From assembly GCF_012277275.1 (NCBI RefSeq), contig NZ_CP051155.1, positions 2,480,001 to 2,544,000 on the forward strand: DNA of 64,000 nt. The letters are read 5' to 3'. The stretch is from Gephyromycinifex aptenodytis. Lineage in GTDB: Bacteria > Actinomycetota > Actinomycetes > Actinomycetales > Dermatophilaceae. Both the position numbers and the translations under genes were made by a program. Positions 8,368-18,422 of the stretch are shown piece after piece. The stretch's first letter is position 1; each line of letters starts with the position of its first letter. The notes below the pieces were generated by a model. That model saw only the letters and a program-made list of their open reading frames with translations. It searched no databases and was not told the origin of the DNA.

Positions 8368-9123
8368 TCAACGCGACAGGATGGTCGAGAGGAAGGCGCG
8401 GGCTCGCTCGGTGCGTGGCGAGGCGAAGAACTCCTGCGGGGTGTTCTCCTCCACGATGGCACCCTCGGCCATGAAGACGATGCGATCAGCGGCACGTCGC
8501 GCAAAACCCATCTCGTGTGTCACGGCCACCATTGTCATTCCTGTGCCGGCCAGACTGGCCATAACGGCCACCACTTCGGCGATCATCTCTGGATCCAAGG
8601 CTGAGGTGGGTTCGTCGAACAGCATGATTTCGGGGTCCATAGCCAGCGAACGGGCGATGGCCACGCGCTGCTGTTGACCGCCGGAGAGAGCACCGGGCAA
8701 TTTTCCTGCCTGGTTGGCCACCCCGACCCGCTCCAGGACCAGGCGGGCCTCCTCGCGTGCCTGCTCTGCCGGCTTGCCCAGGACGCGGGTGGGGCCCAGG
8801 GTGACGTTCTCCAGCACGCTCAACTCGGTGAAGAGATTGAAGTCCTGGAAGACCATGCCGATGTTGGTGCGCAAGTGCGCCAGCTCGCGAGGATCCTGCG
8901 GCAGTGGTTGACCGCAAACCGTGATGCTGCCGGAGTCGATCGATTCAAGACCGTTGATGGTGCGGACCAGCGTTGATTTCCCGGCCCCCGAGGGGCCCAG
9001 CAGGACGACGACCTCGCCCTGGCGCACCTGCAGGTCCACGCCGTCCAACACCCGCAGGTCACCGTAGTTCTTCACGACCCCCGACAGCTCCACAAGGACT
9101 GGCCGGGTGTCCACGGCGTTCAC
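8368..9123 (-). CDS. Amino-acid-type ABC transporter ATP-binding protein (GlnQ/HisP family), orphan
   Basis: A 251-residue ATPase of the polar amino acid uptake class. Walker [13 protein letters not shown]-loop VFQDFNLF, signature [14 protein letters not shown], Walker [14 protein letters not shown] and H-loop VTHEMGFA are all intact, and VFQDFNLF and THEMGFA are typical of GlnQ/HisP. I set the start at GTG 9123, which overlaps the map stop as GTGA; a longer frame upstream lies inside map and has non-family composition. No amino acid permease or binding protein is nearby. The following two genes encode small membrane proteins, which may be its partners, or it may serve a transporter encoded elsewhere. 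Confidence 0.9.
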   Translation of the reverse strand: MNAVDTRPVLVELSGVVKNYGDLRVLDGVDLQVRQGEVVVLLGPSGAGKSTLVRTINGLESIDSGSITVCGQPLPQDPRELAHLRTNIGMVFQDFNLFTELSVLENVTLGPTRVLGKPAEQAREEARLVLERVGVANQAGKLPGALSGGQQQRVAIARSLAMDPEIMLFDEPTSALDPEMIAEVVAVMASLAGTGMTMVAVTHEMGFARRAADRIVFMAEGAIVEENTPQEFFASPRTERARAFLSTILSR

Positions 9124-9884
9124 CGGGCGGTGAGCACGATCGGGTCGCCTTCGGTGATGGCGATCGTGTGCTCGGAGTGGGCCCCGCGGGAGCCGTCGGC
9201 GCTGCGCAGCGTCCAGCCGTCCGGGTCGGTGACCAGTTCGTCCGTGCCAGCCATGAACCACGGTTCGATCGCGATGACCAGCCCGGGCCGCAGCTTCATG
9301 CCGCGCTTGGCGGTGCCATCGTTGGGCACGTGGGGGTCGCCGTGCATGGTGCGGCCCACGCCGTGCCCGCCGAACTGGGTGTTGACGCGGTATCCGGCGG
9401 CGCGCGCGACAGCGCCGATAGCCGCTGAGATATCACCGAGCTTGTTACCCGGGCGTGCCATGGCGATGGCGCGCTCGAGCGCGACCTCCGTAGTGGTGAT
9501 GAGTTGCAGATCCTCCTCGCGCGGAGTCCCGACGACGAAGCTCAGCGCCGAATCAGCCACCCAGCCCTCCACCGAGACGGCGAAGTCCAGGCTCACCAGA
9601 TCGCCGTCAGCAAGCCGATAGTCGTGCGGGAGTCCGTGCAGCACCGCGTCGTTGACAGAAGTGCAGATGACCCGCCCGAACGGGGAGGCGCCGAACGATG
9701 GGTGGTAGTCGATGTAGCAACTCGTCGCGCCTCGCTCGCGAATCATCGCGTGCGCTTGAGCGTCGATGTCCAGCAGGTTGGTTCCCACCTCGACCTGCGA
9801 GGCCAGGGTTGTCAGTACGTGGGCCACGAACTCACCGGCAGGTCGCATTTGCTCGACCTCGCGGTGATTGAAGTACTCGATCAC
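9120..9884 (-). CDS. map: Type I methionine aminopeptidase
   Basis: Removes the initiator methionine from new proteins. The five metal ligands of the family are in place: Asp in LVSLDFAVS, Asp in WVADSALSF, His in [10 protein letters not shown], Glu in IAIEPWF and Glu in [10 protein letters not shown] chose the GTG at 9884 because AAGGAG lies six bases upstream, giving 254 residues, normal for a type Ia enzyme; a longer frame to 9932 adds 16 residues with no such site. The stop overlaps the start of the ABC ATPase gene, an unusual partner. Many actinobacteria carry two map genes, and whether this is the housekeeping copy cannot be judged here. Confidence 0.93.
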   Translation of the reverse strand: MIEYFNHREVEQMRPAGEFVAHVLTTLASQVEVGTNLLDIDAQAHAMIRERGATSCYIDYHPSFGASPFGRVICTSVNDAVLHGLPHDYRLADGDLVSLDFAVSVEGWVADSALSFVVGTPREEDLQLITTTEVALERAIAMARPGNKLGDISAAIGAVARAAGYRVNTQFGGHGVGRTMHGDPHVPNDGTAKRGMKLRPGLVIAIEPWFMAGTDELVTDPDGWTLRSADGSRGAHSEHTIAITEGDPIVLTAR

Positions 9885-10149
9885 ACCGTCTCCTTGCTGG
9901 GCTGCGCCCGGGATAGCGAGCGCACCGCTCATCGTAGGCGGCTGCCCCGATATGGGCTGCCTGAGCGTCGCCGATCAGGTGCACGCCCGCCCGAACCGGG
10001 GTGGTGTTGCATGGCAGTTCCTGGACGGGCGTTTGGTTGAGAATCTGACGGCTCGTAAGCTTGCATCGATTCGCTCGTGAGGGGGAACGCTATCGGCGAC
10101 CGGCAAAGGTCGGGCGACACGGGCGGCGAAGACTTTGGGGAGGGTGAGA

Positions 10150-11445
10150 ATGGCGCGTGGACTGAGCGCGTTAGCCAAGCGAGCCAGCTGGAATGTCATC
10201 GATCAGGGCATGTCGGCACTGGCCAACATGCTCCTGATGGTCGTGGTCGCTCGTGCTGTCAACGACGAAGGTGCTTTCGGCGCGTTCGCCATCGCCTTCG
10301 TCGTCTACGGCGTGGGCGTGGCCGTCGCCAAGGCGATGGTCGGCCAGCCGCTGCAGATGAAATACAGCGACACCACCGGTGAGGATTTCCGTCGCGCGGT
10401 ACGTAACTCTCAGGGAACCGCCGCTCTGATCGGCATCCTCGGGGGGTTGACGAGTGCCGGGGCCGGCCTGGCCATCGGTGGATCGGTGGGAGCTGCCCTC
10501 ATTGCGCTGGCGCCATGTCTACCGGCGCTGCTGATGCAGGACTCCTGCCGGATGGCGTTCTTCGCCAACGGACGAGCCGACTATGCCGCGCTCATCGACT
10601 TCGTCCGGATGGTGCTGCAGTTCGCCTTCCTGTTCCTGGCGATCTTCGCCGGCTACCAGAACGTCGGCATCCTCACGCTCACCTGGGGTGTGGCGGGGGC
10701 CATCTCCGCCGGTGTCGGGCTGTACCTGCTGCGCGCTGCGCCTCGGATGCGCGGCGCCATGGTCTGGGTGCGCGAACAGCGTGAGTTGAACGGCTACCTG
10801 ATGGCGGAGTACCTGCTGGGTCTGGGCGCAGCCCAGTTCGGCATCCTGCTCGTCGCGCCGCTGGCCAGCGAAGCCGACGTGGGCGCGCTGCGCGCCGCCC
10901 AGACGGTACTGGGCCCGTTGAACATCCTGGGCACCGCCGCGTTCGCGTTCGCGATCCCGGAGCTGGCGCGGCGCTCGCACCTCGGCTTCAAAGCACGCAT
11001 GCAGGCCATGGTGGCCGTCTCGGGGTTCATGGGGATCATCTCCACCGTGTGGGTAGTGGGATTGCTGCTGCTGCCGGACGCCGTCGGTGACGCGCTTTTC
11101 CGGGCGTCCTGGCGCGGGGCCCAAGAGGTGCTGCTGCCGATGGGGCTGAACTCGATCGCCTCCTGCCTGGGTGTCGGGGCGGCCGTGTCGCTGTACGGGA
11201 TGGCCTTGGCCAACAAGACTTTCCGCCTGAACATGTTCCGCGCCCCGATCCTGCTGGGTCTGATGGTGTGGGGAACCCTGGAGGCCGGGGCGACCGGGGC
11301 GGCATGGGCGCTGGCCTGCGTGGAAACGCTGTTCCTGCCGTTCTGGGCGATCACCGCAGTGCGCAGCTCCCGCGAGCACGCGGAGCGGATGGCGGCTCGC
11401 AAGCCCGAGGACGACCTCATCGATGAGAGCGTCGACCCGACCTGA
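10150..11445 (+). CDS. Flippase-like multispanning membrane protein (MOP superfamily)
   Basis: A 431-residue protein with about 12-13 hydrophobic segments and a basic, polar C-terminus (EHAERMAARKPEDD). The opening NVIDQGMSALANMLLMVVVARA with the later GAFAIAFVVYGVG resembles Wzx/polysaccharide-export flippases and related MOP transporters. The start is ATG 10150, preceded by GGGGAGGGTGAG. No glycosyltransferase or polymerase genes are adjacent, so the transported lipid-linked glycan or other substrate is unknown. A gap of 265 bases separates it from the divergent map gene. Confidence 0.8.
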   Translation: MARGLSALAKRASWNVIDQGMSALANMLLMVVVARAVNDEGAFGAFAIAFVVYGVGVAVAKAMVGQPLQMKYSDTTGEDFRRAVRNSQGTAALIGILGGLTSAGAGLAIGGSVGAALIALAPCLPALLMQDSCRMAFFANGRADYAALIDFVRMVLQFAFLFLAIFAGYQNVGILTLTWGVAGAISAGVGLYLLRAAPRMRGAMVWVREQRELNGYLMAEYLLGLGAAQFGILLVAPLASEADVGALRAAQTVLGPLNILGTAAFAFAIPELARRSHLGFKARMQAMVAVSGFMGIISTVWVVGLLLLPDAVGDALFRASWRGAQEVLLPMGLNSIASCLGVGAAVSLYGMALANKTFRLNMFRAPILLGLMVWGTLEAGATGAAWALACVETLFLPFWAITAVRSSREHAERMAARKPEDDLIDESVDPT

Positions 11446-11497
11446 TCGCCGCGAGGCGGTTTGCGTTGCACGTCGATTCGCCCGCCAGAATGGGGGT

Positions 11498-11785
11498 ATG
11501 AATATCGTCGCCCTGCTCGACAAGCTCGCTGCGGATCTCACCACCGACGACCGGCAGGTCGCGCGGGAGCCCGAGGGTCTGGCCTTCCAGGGGCAGCTGT
11601 TCGCCAAGCTGCACCAGGAGGGCATGGCGTTCCGGCTGGGTGCCGACAGTCCCGCACGAGAGGCTGCGCTGGAGCGCGAAGCCGCGCGCGGCCGCGACGC
11701 GGGATGGGTGTATTCGCCGGCTTCCGACGTTGGTCAATGGCCCACCCTGGCCGAGCAGGCGCTGGCAGCGGTATACCGGCCCTGA
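11498..11785 (+). CDS. Small conserved-looking protein, unknown function
   Basis: A 95-residue acidic soluble protein. It begins MNIVALLDKLAADL after a purine-rich GGGGGT, contains GLAFQGQLFAKLHQEGMAFRLG, and ends in a WPTLAEQALAAVY segment. The pattern of a small beta-hairpin with F/G residues is faintly like the TfoX N-terminal domain, but I would not assign it. It sits alone, 52 bases after the flippase gene and 145 bases before tpl. Codon use matches the neighbours. Confidence 0.6.
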   Translation: MNIVALLDKLAADLTTDDRQVAREPEGLAFQGQLFAKLHQEGMAFRLGADSPAREAALEREAARGRDAGWVYSPASDVGQWPTLAEQALAAVYRP

Positions 11786-11816
11786 CTCGCCAGTACGACA
11801 GTATGTGCAGTGATGA

Positions 11817-13301
<1,485 letters not shown>

Positions 13302-13343
13302 CCAGCGCCTAGCCGGCGCTGTCCCCCACTCAGACGGTGCTCG

Positions 13344-13376
13344 CTGCTCCCCCGCGGCTCGGCGGCGGGGGAGCAG
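13344..13376 (+). terminator. Terminator after tpl
   Basis: A 12-bp perfect stem CTGCTCCCCCGC / GCGGGGGAGCAG with a nine-base loop, 43 bases after the tpl stop and before the histidine kinase gene. Confidence 0.75.
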
Positions 13377-13435
13377 ACGCGTGTGCGACCGCAGACGGAC
13401 GACTGCGTAGGCGCTGGCGACCTAGGCTCGGTACC

Positions 13436-14668
13436 ATGAGGCGACTGACGGCGTTGCGAGGCTGGATCGCTCAGCGACCCATGGCCGGAGACGCCGTCCT
13501 GATGGTGCTGCTCAGCCCCCTCATCCTGTCGATCGCCGCCCAGACTGATCTCGGCACCGAGACAGGGCGGGCCGTGCCGTTGCTGATGTTCGCGCTCTTC
13601 ACGCTCCCGCTGCTGTGGCGGCGCACCGCCCCGGTGGGGGCCGCCTGGGTGCTGGTGCTCGCGCATCTGCTGCAGATAGAGCTCATCGACATCCCATCTG
13701 GCAGCAACGTCACAGCGCCGGTCATCCTCTACGCGGTGGCACGCTGGTCCAAACCCGGGGCGGGACGGCGGTCGATCTTCTTCGTCGCCATCGCCGGATC
13801 GGCTCTCGGGGCGCTGCGCTGGAGTGCGGGAGCGACCTACGGCGGCAGTGGCGCAGTCGGCTTCATCGTCAACACCACGTTCTTCCTCGTTCTGAACCTC
13901 TCGGTCGTCGCCGCGTCCTGGCTGCTGGGAAGCAACGCCCGCCAGCGCGCAGCTGCCTTGGAGCAGGTCCGAGACAAGGCCCGGGCCGCTGAGCGAGAAC
14001 GAGAACAAGGCCTGCGGATCGCGGCCCAGGAGGAGCGGGCGCGGATCGCCCGCGAGATGCACGACATCGTCGCCCACTCGCTTTCGGTCATCGTCGTCCA
14101 AGCCGACGGGGCCGCCTATGCGCTGGGCGGTGACAGCGAGCGTGGCGGGGGACACGCTCAACAGGTTGCCGAGCAGGCGTTGATGACCATCGGCAACACC
14201 GCTCGCGAGGCCTTGGCCGACACCAGGCGACTGGTGGCTGTACTGCGCGACGAAAGCGAGCAGACGCTCTACACCCCCGCCGCCGGCGTGGAGTCGTTGG
14301 ATGAGCTGATCCAGCCGCTGCGCGCCGCTGGTCGGGATATTGCGCTGGGCGTGCACGGTCAACCGCGGGAGCTGCCGCGGGGGGCGAACCTAGCCGTCTA
14401 CCGCGTCGTACAGGAGTCGTTGACAAACGTCATCAAGCACGCCGGACCGTCGGCCGCGGTCGAGATCAGTCTGGATTATCAGGATGCGCTGTTGGTCGTC
14501 AGTGTCAGGGATGACGGGCTGGGGGTGGACAGCGTGCCCGATGGGGCCGGCCACGGACTGGTCGGCATGCGGGAACGGGTGGCCGCCTTCGGGGGCACCC
14601 TGCACGTCGGCCCGCGACAGGCCGGCGGCTTCGAGGTCACCGCCCACCTACCCTATGACCAGCAGTGA
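13436..14668 (+). CDS. Two-component sensor histidine kinase (NarL/DesK-type, HisKA_3)
   Basis: Membrane sensor that autophosphorylates and passes phosphate to the neighbouring regulator. The first ~165 residues hold five or six membrane segments with little extracellular domain. A linker coiled coil (residues ~165-200) leads to the dimerisation helix REMHDIVAHSLS with phospho-acceptor His209, and the ATPase domain ends with DDGLGVD, GHGLVGMRERV and a beta strand. The start ATG 13436 gives 410 residues; a longer frame to 13337 runs through the tpl terminator and is unlikely. The response regulator gene begins 50 bases downstream. The signal is unknown, but such kinases in actinobacteria often sense envelope stress. 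Confidence 0.92.
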   Translation: MRRLTALRGWIAQRPMAGDAVLMVLLSPLILSIAAQTDLGTETGRAVPLLMFALFTLPLLWRRTAPVGAAWVLVLAHLLQIELIDIPSGSNVTAPVILYAVARWSKPGAGRRSIFFVAIAGSALGALRWSAGATYGGSGAVGFIVNTTFFLVLNLSVVAASWLLGSNARQRAAALEQVRDKARAAEREREQGLRIAAQEERARIAREMHDIVAHSLSVIVVQADGAAYALGGDSERGGGHAQQVAEQALMTIGNTAREALADTRRLVAVLRDESEQTLYTPAAGVESLDELIQPLRAAGRDIALGVHGQPRELPRGANLAVYRVVQESLTNVIKHAGPSAAVEISLDYQDALLVVSVRDDGLGVDSVPDGAGHGLVGMRERVAAFGGTLHVGPRQAGGFEVTAHLPYDQQ

Positions 14669-14718
14669 CTTGTCAATTCGCTGCCCTCGCGGGTGGCGCC
14701 GCCTGCACCGGAGGATCA

Positions 14719-15396
14719 ATGAACAGCACGGACAACCCCATCAGATTGCTGCTGGTCGATGACCAGGAGTTGGTCCGGGCCGGTTTCCGGATGGTGCTGG
14801 ATGCTCAGTCCGACATGACGGTCACGGCCGAGGCCAGTGATGGCCAGCGGGCTGTAGAAGTCGCCGCCACAGCGGAATTCGATGTGGTGCTGATGGATAT
14901 TCGGATGCCGAGACTGGACGGGGTACAAGCCACTAAGCGAATCGCCGCCATGCCGGACGCGCCTCGGGTGCTCGTCCTGACGACCTTCGATCTGGATGAG
15001 TACGTGTTCGCCGCGCTCAAGGCCGGGGCCGCCGGGTTCCTGCTCAAGGACGCCGGCCCCGATGAGCTGCTCAACGCCATCCGGGCGGTGCATGCCGGGG
15101 ACGCGGTCGTGGCCCCGAGCACCACCCGCCGACTGCTGGAACGCTTCGTTCCCTCGATGCCCGAACCGGGGGCCTCGCCGGACGCCAAGCTGTCGGTCCT
15201 GACCGCGCGCGAGCGTGAGGTGCTGCTGGCGGTCGGAAAGGGGATGACAAACGCGGAGATCGCAGCCGCGCTCTTCCTAGCCGAAGCGACAGTGAAGACC
15301 CATATCGGTCGTATCTTGGCAAAGCTGCAGCTGCGAGACCGGGTGCAGATGGTGGTGATGGCCTACGAAACAGGCTTGGTCCGTACCGGCTGCTGA
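14719..15396 (+). CDS. NarL/FixJ family response regulator
   Basis: DNA-binding partner of the upstream kinase. The 225-residue protein has a receiver domain (LLLVDDQELVRAGFR, phospho-acceptor Asp60 in DVVLMDIRMP, conserved Lys in LLKDAGPDELL) and a C-terminal LuxR helix-turn-helix (LTAREREVLLAVGKGMTNAE, then TVKTHIGRILAKL). I chose ATG 14719 with GGAGG five bases upstream; the longer frame from 14665 adds residues unlike a receiver domain. Target genes are not evident. Confidence 0.93.
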   Translation: MNSTDNPIRLLLVDDQELVRAGFRMVLDAQSDMTVTAEASDGQRAVEVAATAEFDVVLMDIRMPRLDGVQATKRIAAMPDAPRVLVLTTFDLDEYVFAALKAGAAGFLLKDAGPDELLNAIRAVHAGDAVVAPSTTRRLLERFVPSMPEPGASPDAKLSVLTAREREVLLAVGKGMTNAEIAAALFLAEATVKTHIGRILAKLQLRDRVQMVVMAYETGLVRTGC

Positions 15397-15405
15397 GGTC
15401 GGACC

Positions 15406-16842
15406 TCAGTCGCCCTTGGTCCGTGCCCGGCCTTCGTGGAAGTCCGCTTGCGTGCGGACCTCCTCCGTCATGCTGGCGCGTTCCGCGGCTTGCCGCGCGA
15501 CGTAGTCGGGGTCGACCTCGCCCACCTTCTTAGGCATGGACTCCAGCTCCGCAGTTTCCTTCTTGAGTTCATCGTCGAGCGCATTCTCACCGGCCAGTTC
15601 CTTGGGGGAATTGGTCAGTGCCGAGGCGTTCTCGGCGAGCATCGGGAACTTGTCGTGACCGGTCAGGTACAGCGTGACCGTATTGGCCACAGCCATCACG
15701 GGCACCGCGAACAGGGCGCCGACGATACCCATGAGGTAGGAACCGACCGCGACGCCGAGCAGGGTCGCCAGCGGGTGCAACGCGACAGCCTTGCTCATCA
15801 GCACCGGCTGCAGGACGTTGCCCTCCAACTGCTGTACGGCGATGACGACACCCATCATGATCAGCGCCGGCACCACGCCCTTGACGACGAGGGCGAGGAT
15901 GACGGCCAGGGCCCCGGAGACGACTGCGCCGACGATGGGCACGGCCGAGGCGAAGAAGATGATCAGACCCAGGGGCAGCACCAGCGGCAGACCGAGAGCG
16001 AAAGCACCTGCCGAGATGAGCACCGCGTCGACCGCGGCAACCAGTGCCTGCGTCTTGACGTAAGAACCCAACGAGACCCAGCCGCGGCGGAATCCTTCGT
16101 GGACCGGGGTGCGTACTTCGCGGGGCAGCAGCGAGACGAGCCAGGACCAGATCTGGTCACCCTCGGCCAGGAAGAAGAAGGTGACGAACAGGGCGATGAT
16201 CGCGCCCGCGGCCATCGTTCCCGCTGTGGTGCCGGCAGACAGGACGCCGCTGGTCAGGGATCCGCTGTTGTCGCTGACCCATTGGCGGCCCTGGCCGATC
16301 ATGTCGTTGAGCTGGTCGCCGCCGATCTTCAGGGGACCGTTGGCCAGCCAGTACTGGATCTGGTTCAAGCCCTGTTCGACGCTCTGCCCGAGCTGGCTCA
16401 CCCCGCTCACGATCTGGCCGCCGGCCAGGGTGATGAGGCCTACGACCAGGACGATGCCGCCCACGAGAGCTACCAGCGCGGCCAGGTGGCGGGGGAAGTG
16501 CAGCTTGTGATTGAGCAGCACCACCAGCGGCATCAGCAGCGCGGTCAGCAGGATCGCGACACCGATCGGAATCACGACCGTACTGGTGGCAGCGAAGATC
16601 TTGAACAGGCCCCAGATTGCGGCAGCCAAGACGAGAAGACGCCAGGAGATGCCCGCTGCGACACGCAGCGAAAACGGTACGGCGTCGTCCGCCCGGCGCG
16701 AGTCACTGAACCGCAGCGGACTCGGACCCACCACGGGTGGTGGTACCGGGGCAGGCTCAGAACGCAGCAGACGGCGGCGAAGCTCTTGGATTGAGGGCGA
16801 ATCGGGGCTGGAACCGGATTCGGGGCGCGAGAACAGTTTCAT
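15406..16842 (-). CDS. AI-2E family transporter (UPF0118 membrane protein)
   Basis: A 478-residue membrane protein with the PF01594 layout: two N-terminal membrane helices (around 73-115), a third after a short loop, then a long soluble stretch and a C-terminal cluster of four or five helices. The family-typical segments VTFFFLAEGDQIWSWL, VQQLEGNVLQPVLMSKAVALHP and VAVGSYLMGIVGALFAVP are clear. The N-terminal 60 residues and C-terminal 80 residues are charged and poorly conserved. The start at 16842 is chosen because sequence upstream is not family-like, although no strong ribosome binding site is seen. Substrates vary in the family (AI-2, Na+/H+, auxin) and cannot be inferred. The gene ends 9 bases from the convergent regulator. 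Confidence 0.9.
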   Translation of the reverse strand: MKLFSRPESGSSPDSPSIQELRRRLLRSEPAPVPPPVVGPSPLRFSDSRRADDAVPFSLRVAAGISWRLLVLAAAIWGLFKIFAATSTVVIPIGVAILLTALLMPLVVLLNHKLHFPRHLAALVALVGGIVLVVGLITLAGGQIVSGVSQLGQSVEQGLNQIQYWLANGPLKIGGDQLNDMIGQGRQWVSDNSGSLTSGVLSAGTTAGTMAAGAIIALFVTFFFLAEGDQIWSWLVSLLPREVRTPVHEGFRRGWVSLGSYVKTQALVAAVDAVLISAGAFALGLPLVLPLGLIIFFASAVPIVGAVVSGALAVILALVVKGVVPALIMMGVVIAVQQLEGNVLQPVLMSKAVALHPLATLLGVAVGSYLMGIVGALFAVPVMAVANTVTLYLTGHDKFPMLAENASALTNSPKELAGENALDDELKKETAELESMPKKVGEVDPDYVARQAAERASMTEEVRTQADFHEGRARTKGD

Positions 16843-16856
16843 CAGGATGAGTGTCA

Positions 16857-16872
16857 CATGACAGGCGTCATG
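16857..16872. promoter_or_regulatory. Short inverted repeat upstream of the AI-2E gene
   Basis: CATGAC-AGGC-GTCATG is a perfect 6-4-6 inverted repeat located 15 bases before the chosen start of the AI-2E-type gene. It could be a regulator site. Its small size means chance is possible. Confidence 0.3.
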
Positions 16873-16894
16873 GCGCACAACATGGCCCGAGGAC

Positions 16895-16940
16895 ACGCAG
16901 CGAGGCCCACCGTACCGGGTGGCGGTGAGCCCCGCTGCGT
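16895..16940 (-). terminator. Possible terminator of the peptidase E-like gene
   Basis: ACGCAGCG (16895-16902) pairs with CGCTGCGT (16933-16940), and the enclosed sequence can form an inner GC-rich hairpin (CCACC / GGTGG). It lies 45 bases downstream of the stop. The fold is imperfect. Confidence 0.4.
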
Positions 16941-16984
16941 TTCGGCTGAATCAGGGTCGCGACTCAATCAGAGCAGCCGGGTGT

Positions 16985-17695
16985 TCAGAGCAGTCGGGTG
17001 TCCTGCTCGGCAATGGTGGCGCCGTTCTCGTCCTGCTCGACGCGGTAGACGCTGGCACCTTCCTTCTCGGTGACGCAGTCGGCGAACTTGCCATCGACGT
17101 AGTGCAGGGCCGCCCCGTCGTCGACGCCCCAGCCGCTGGGCAGCTGCGTGGTGTCGATGAACTCCTTGAACTGGGGGGCGCGCTCCGGCTCGGAGTCGTA
17201 GTGCGGGCAGAAGCTGCCGGGGACGACGCCCAGGCCGTGGTTGAGCGCGGCCACGCCACTGCCGAAGGAGTCCGTCGTGCACCCTTCGTGCCAGATAGCG
17301 CCTCCGGCCGAGACGCCGGCAAGCACCAGGTCGTGGCTGGAGTCGGCCGCAAGGTCACGGAACCTGCGCGAGACCCCGTGTGCGTTCCACAGCGCCAGCA
17401 TGTTCAAGGTGTTGCCACCGCCGACGACGAAGACGTCGACCTCTTCCATGCGGGCGATCGCGTCGGCCGCGCCGCTCCACAAGGTGAGGACGCAGGTGCG
17501 AACGCCGAGGGGGCTGTAGGCGTTGATGAACCGCGAGACGTAAATCCCGTCGTCGGCCGACGCCGTTGGAACGAAGCAGACCAACGGGTTGGTTGCGTCG
17601 GTCAAGGAGAGGATGTACCGGTCAAGACTGGTGGCCGCGTACCCCTCGGATGAGGAGAAGCCGCCACCGCCCATAGCGACGAGGTGAGTGCTCAT
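16985..17695 (-). CDS. Peptidase E-like protein (family S51)
   Basis: Predicted cytoplasmic serine peptidase related to dipeptidase E (Asp-X dipeptides) and cyanophycinase. From ATG 17695 the product has 236 residues, matching peptidase E. The N-terminus AMGGGGFS, the strand-turn VDVFVVGGGNTLNMLALW and the nucleophile elbow AGVSAGGAIWHEG (Ser in GxSAG) are typical, and a His follows in FCPHYDSEP. A longer frame to 17758 adds basic residues unlike the family. It is monocistronic. A hairpin at 16895-16940 may terminate it. Confidence 0.88.
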   Translation of the reverse strand: MSTHLVAMGGGGFSSSEGYAATSLDRYILSLTDATNPLVCFVPTASADDGIYVSRFINAYSPLGVRTCVLTLWSGAADAIARMEEVDVFVVGGGNTLNMLALWNAHGVSRRFRDLAADSSHDLVLAGVSAGGAIWHEGCTTDSFGSGVAALNHGLGVVPGSFCPHYDSEPERAPQFKEFIDTTQLPSGWGVDDGAALHYVDGKFADCVTEKEGASVYRVEQDENGATIAEQDTRLL

Positions 17696-17788
17696 ACCCC
17701 GACCGTAGCCCTTTGGGGTACCCCGGTGGCCCCGGAGCAATCGTGGCGCTGCTCGCAATTACGGCGGCACGTAGTCCACCCCAGCACA

Positions 17789-17827
17789 AAGTGACCGCAT
17801 CCAGGTCGCGCCCGGATGCGGTCACTT
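17789..17827 (-). terminator. Terminator after the DUF4235 gene
   Basis: A perfect 14-bp stem AAGTGACCGCATCC / GGATGCGGTCACTT with an 11-base loop. It begins 16 bases past the stop of the leftward DUF4235 gene. Confidence 0.8.
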
Positions 17828-17843
17828 CCTGTCGCAGGTGTGC

Positions 17844-18122
17844 TCAGGCGATGTCGTTGGGGTTGCTCGGCTTCTTGCCTGCCGACTTGGTGTAGTAACG
17901 CGTCCACTGGCGGCTGGCGACCATTCGGGCCAGCGCGATGAGGGCGCCGGAGACCGCTGCCCACAGGATCGCCTCGTACAGCTCGGTGTCGGGGTCCTCC
18001 GGGTTGGCCGGCGGGTCCGTGGCCATGACGGCCTTCCAGCCGCCCTCGCTGAACTTCTTCGCAAGGACGCCTGCGCCGACGGCAGCCGCCGTTCCCACGA
18101 GCTTGAACACCTTGTCACCCAT
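17844..18122 (-). CDS. DUF4235 small membrane protein
   Basis: A 92-residue protein beginning MGDKVFKLVGTAAAVGAGVLAKK, with a hydrophobic helix near the N-terminus, a polar loop with NPEDPDTELYEA, and a second membrane helix (ILWAAVSGALIALARMVASR) followed by a basic tail. This is the pattern of actinobacterial DUF4235. I chose ATG 18122; the open frame continues upstream to 18314 but that part overlaps the riboswitch region and is not protein-like. The role is unknown. It is transcribed away from the thiamine transporter operon. Confidence 0.85.
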   Translation of the reverse strand: MGDKVFKLVGTAAAVGAGVLAKKFSEGGWKAVMATDPPANPEDPDTELYEAILWAAVSGALIALARMVASRQWTRYYTKSAGKKPSNPNDIA

Positions 18123-18259
18123 GTCGGGCCTGCCCTTCGTCGATGGTTCGTGCGTCGGGCACAGTCTGCCAGGCATGTCCACCTGCCACCACGGCGCACT
18201 GCCCGTTTTCCCGGGGGGCATGTGCACTTTGCGCCAGAACAGGTAAGGTGCGCCGTGTA

Positions 18260-18346
18260 TCGACAGGGGAGCGCTTCGGCGCTGAGAGTGCGGCCCGCCC
18301 GCAGACCCTCGCACCTGATCCGGTTCGCACCGGCGTAGGGAGTCGA
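18260..18346 (+). ncRNA. TPP (thiamine pyrophosphate) riboswitch
   Basis: The conserved THI-box elements appear in order: GGGGAGC at 18266-18272, CTGAGA at 18282-18287, and ACCTGATCCGGTTCGCACC running into GGCGTAGGGA to 18341. The closing P1 stem is TCGAC (18260-18264) with GTCGA (18342-18346). It lies 76 bases upstream of the ykoE start. In high-GC Gram-positive bacteria such elements usually mask the ribosome binding site when TPP is bound; the expression platform between 18347 and 18422 was not resolved. Confidence 0.93.
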
Positions 18347-18422
18347 GTTCTCAGGTGTACCGCACGTCGGGCCACCTCCCCCGAGGCGACCGGAGCGATC
18401 CGGCAGACCACGGGAGACGCGC

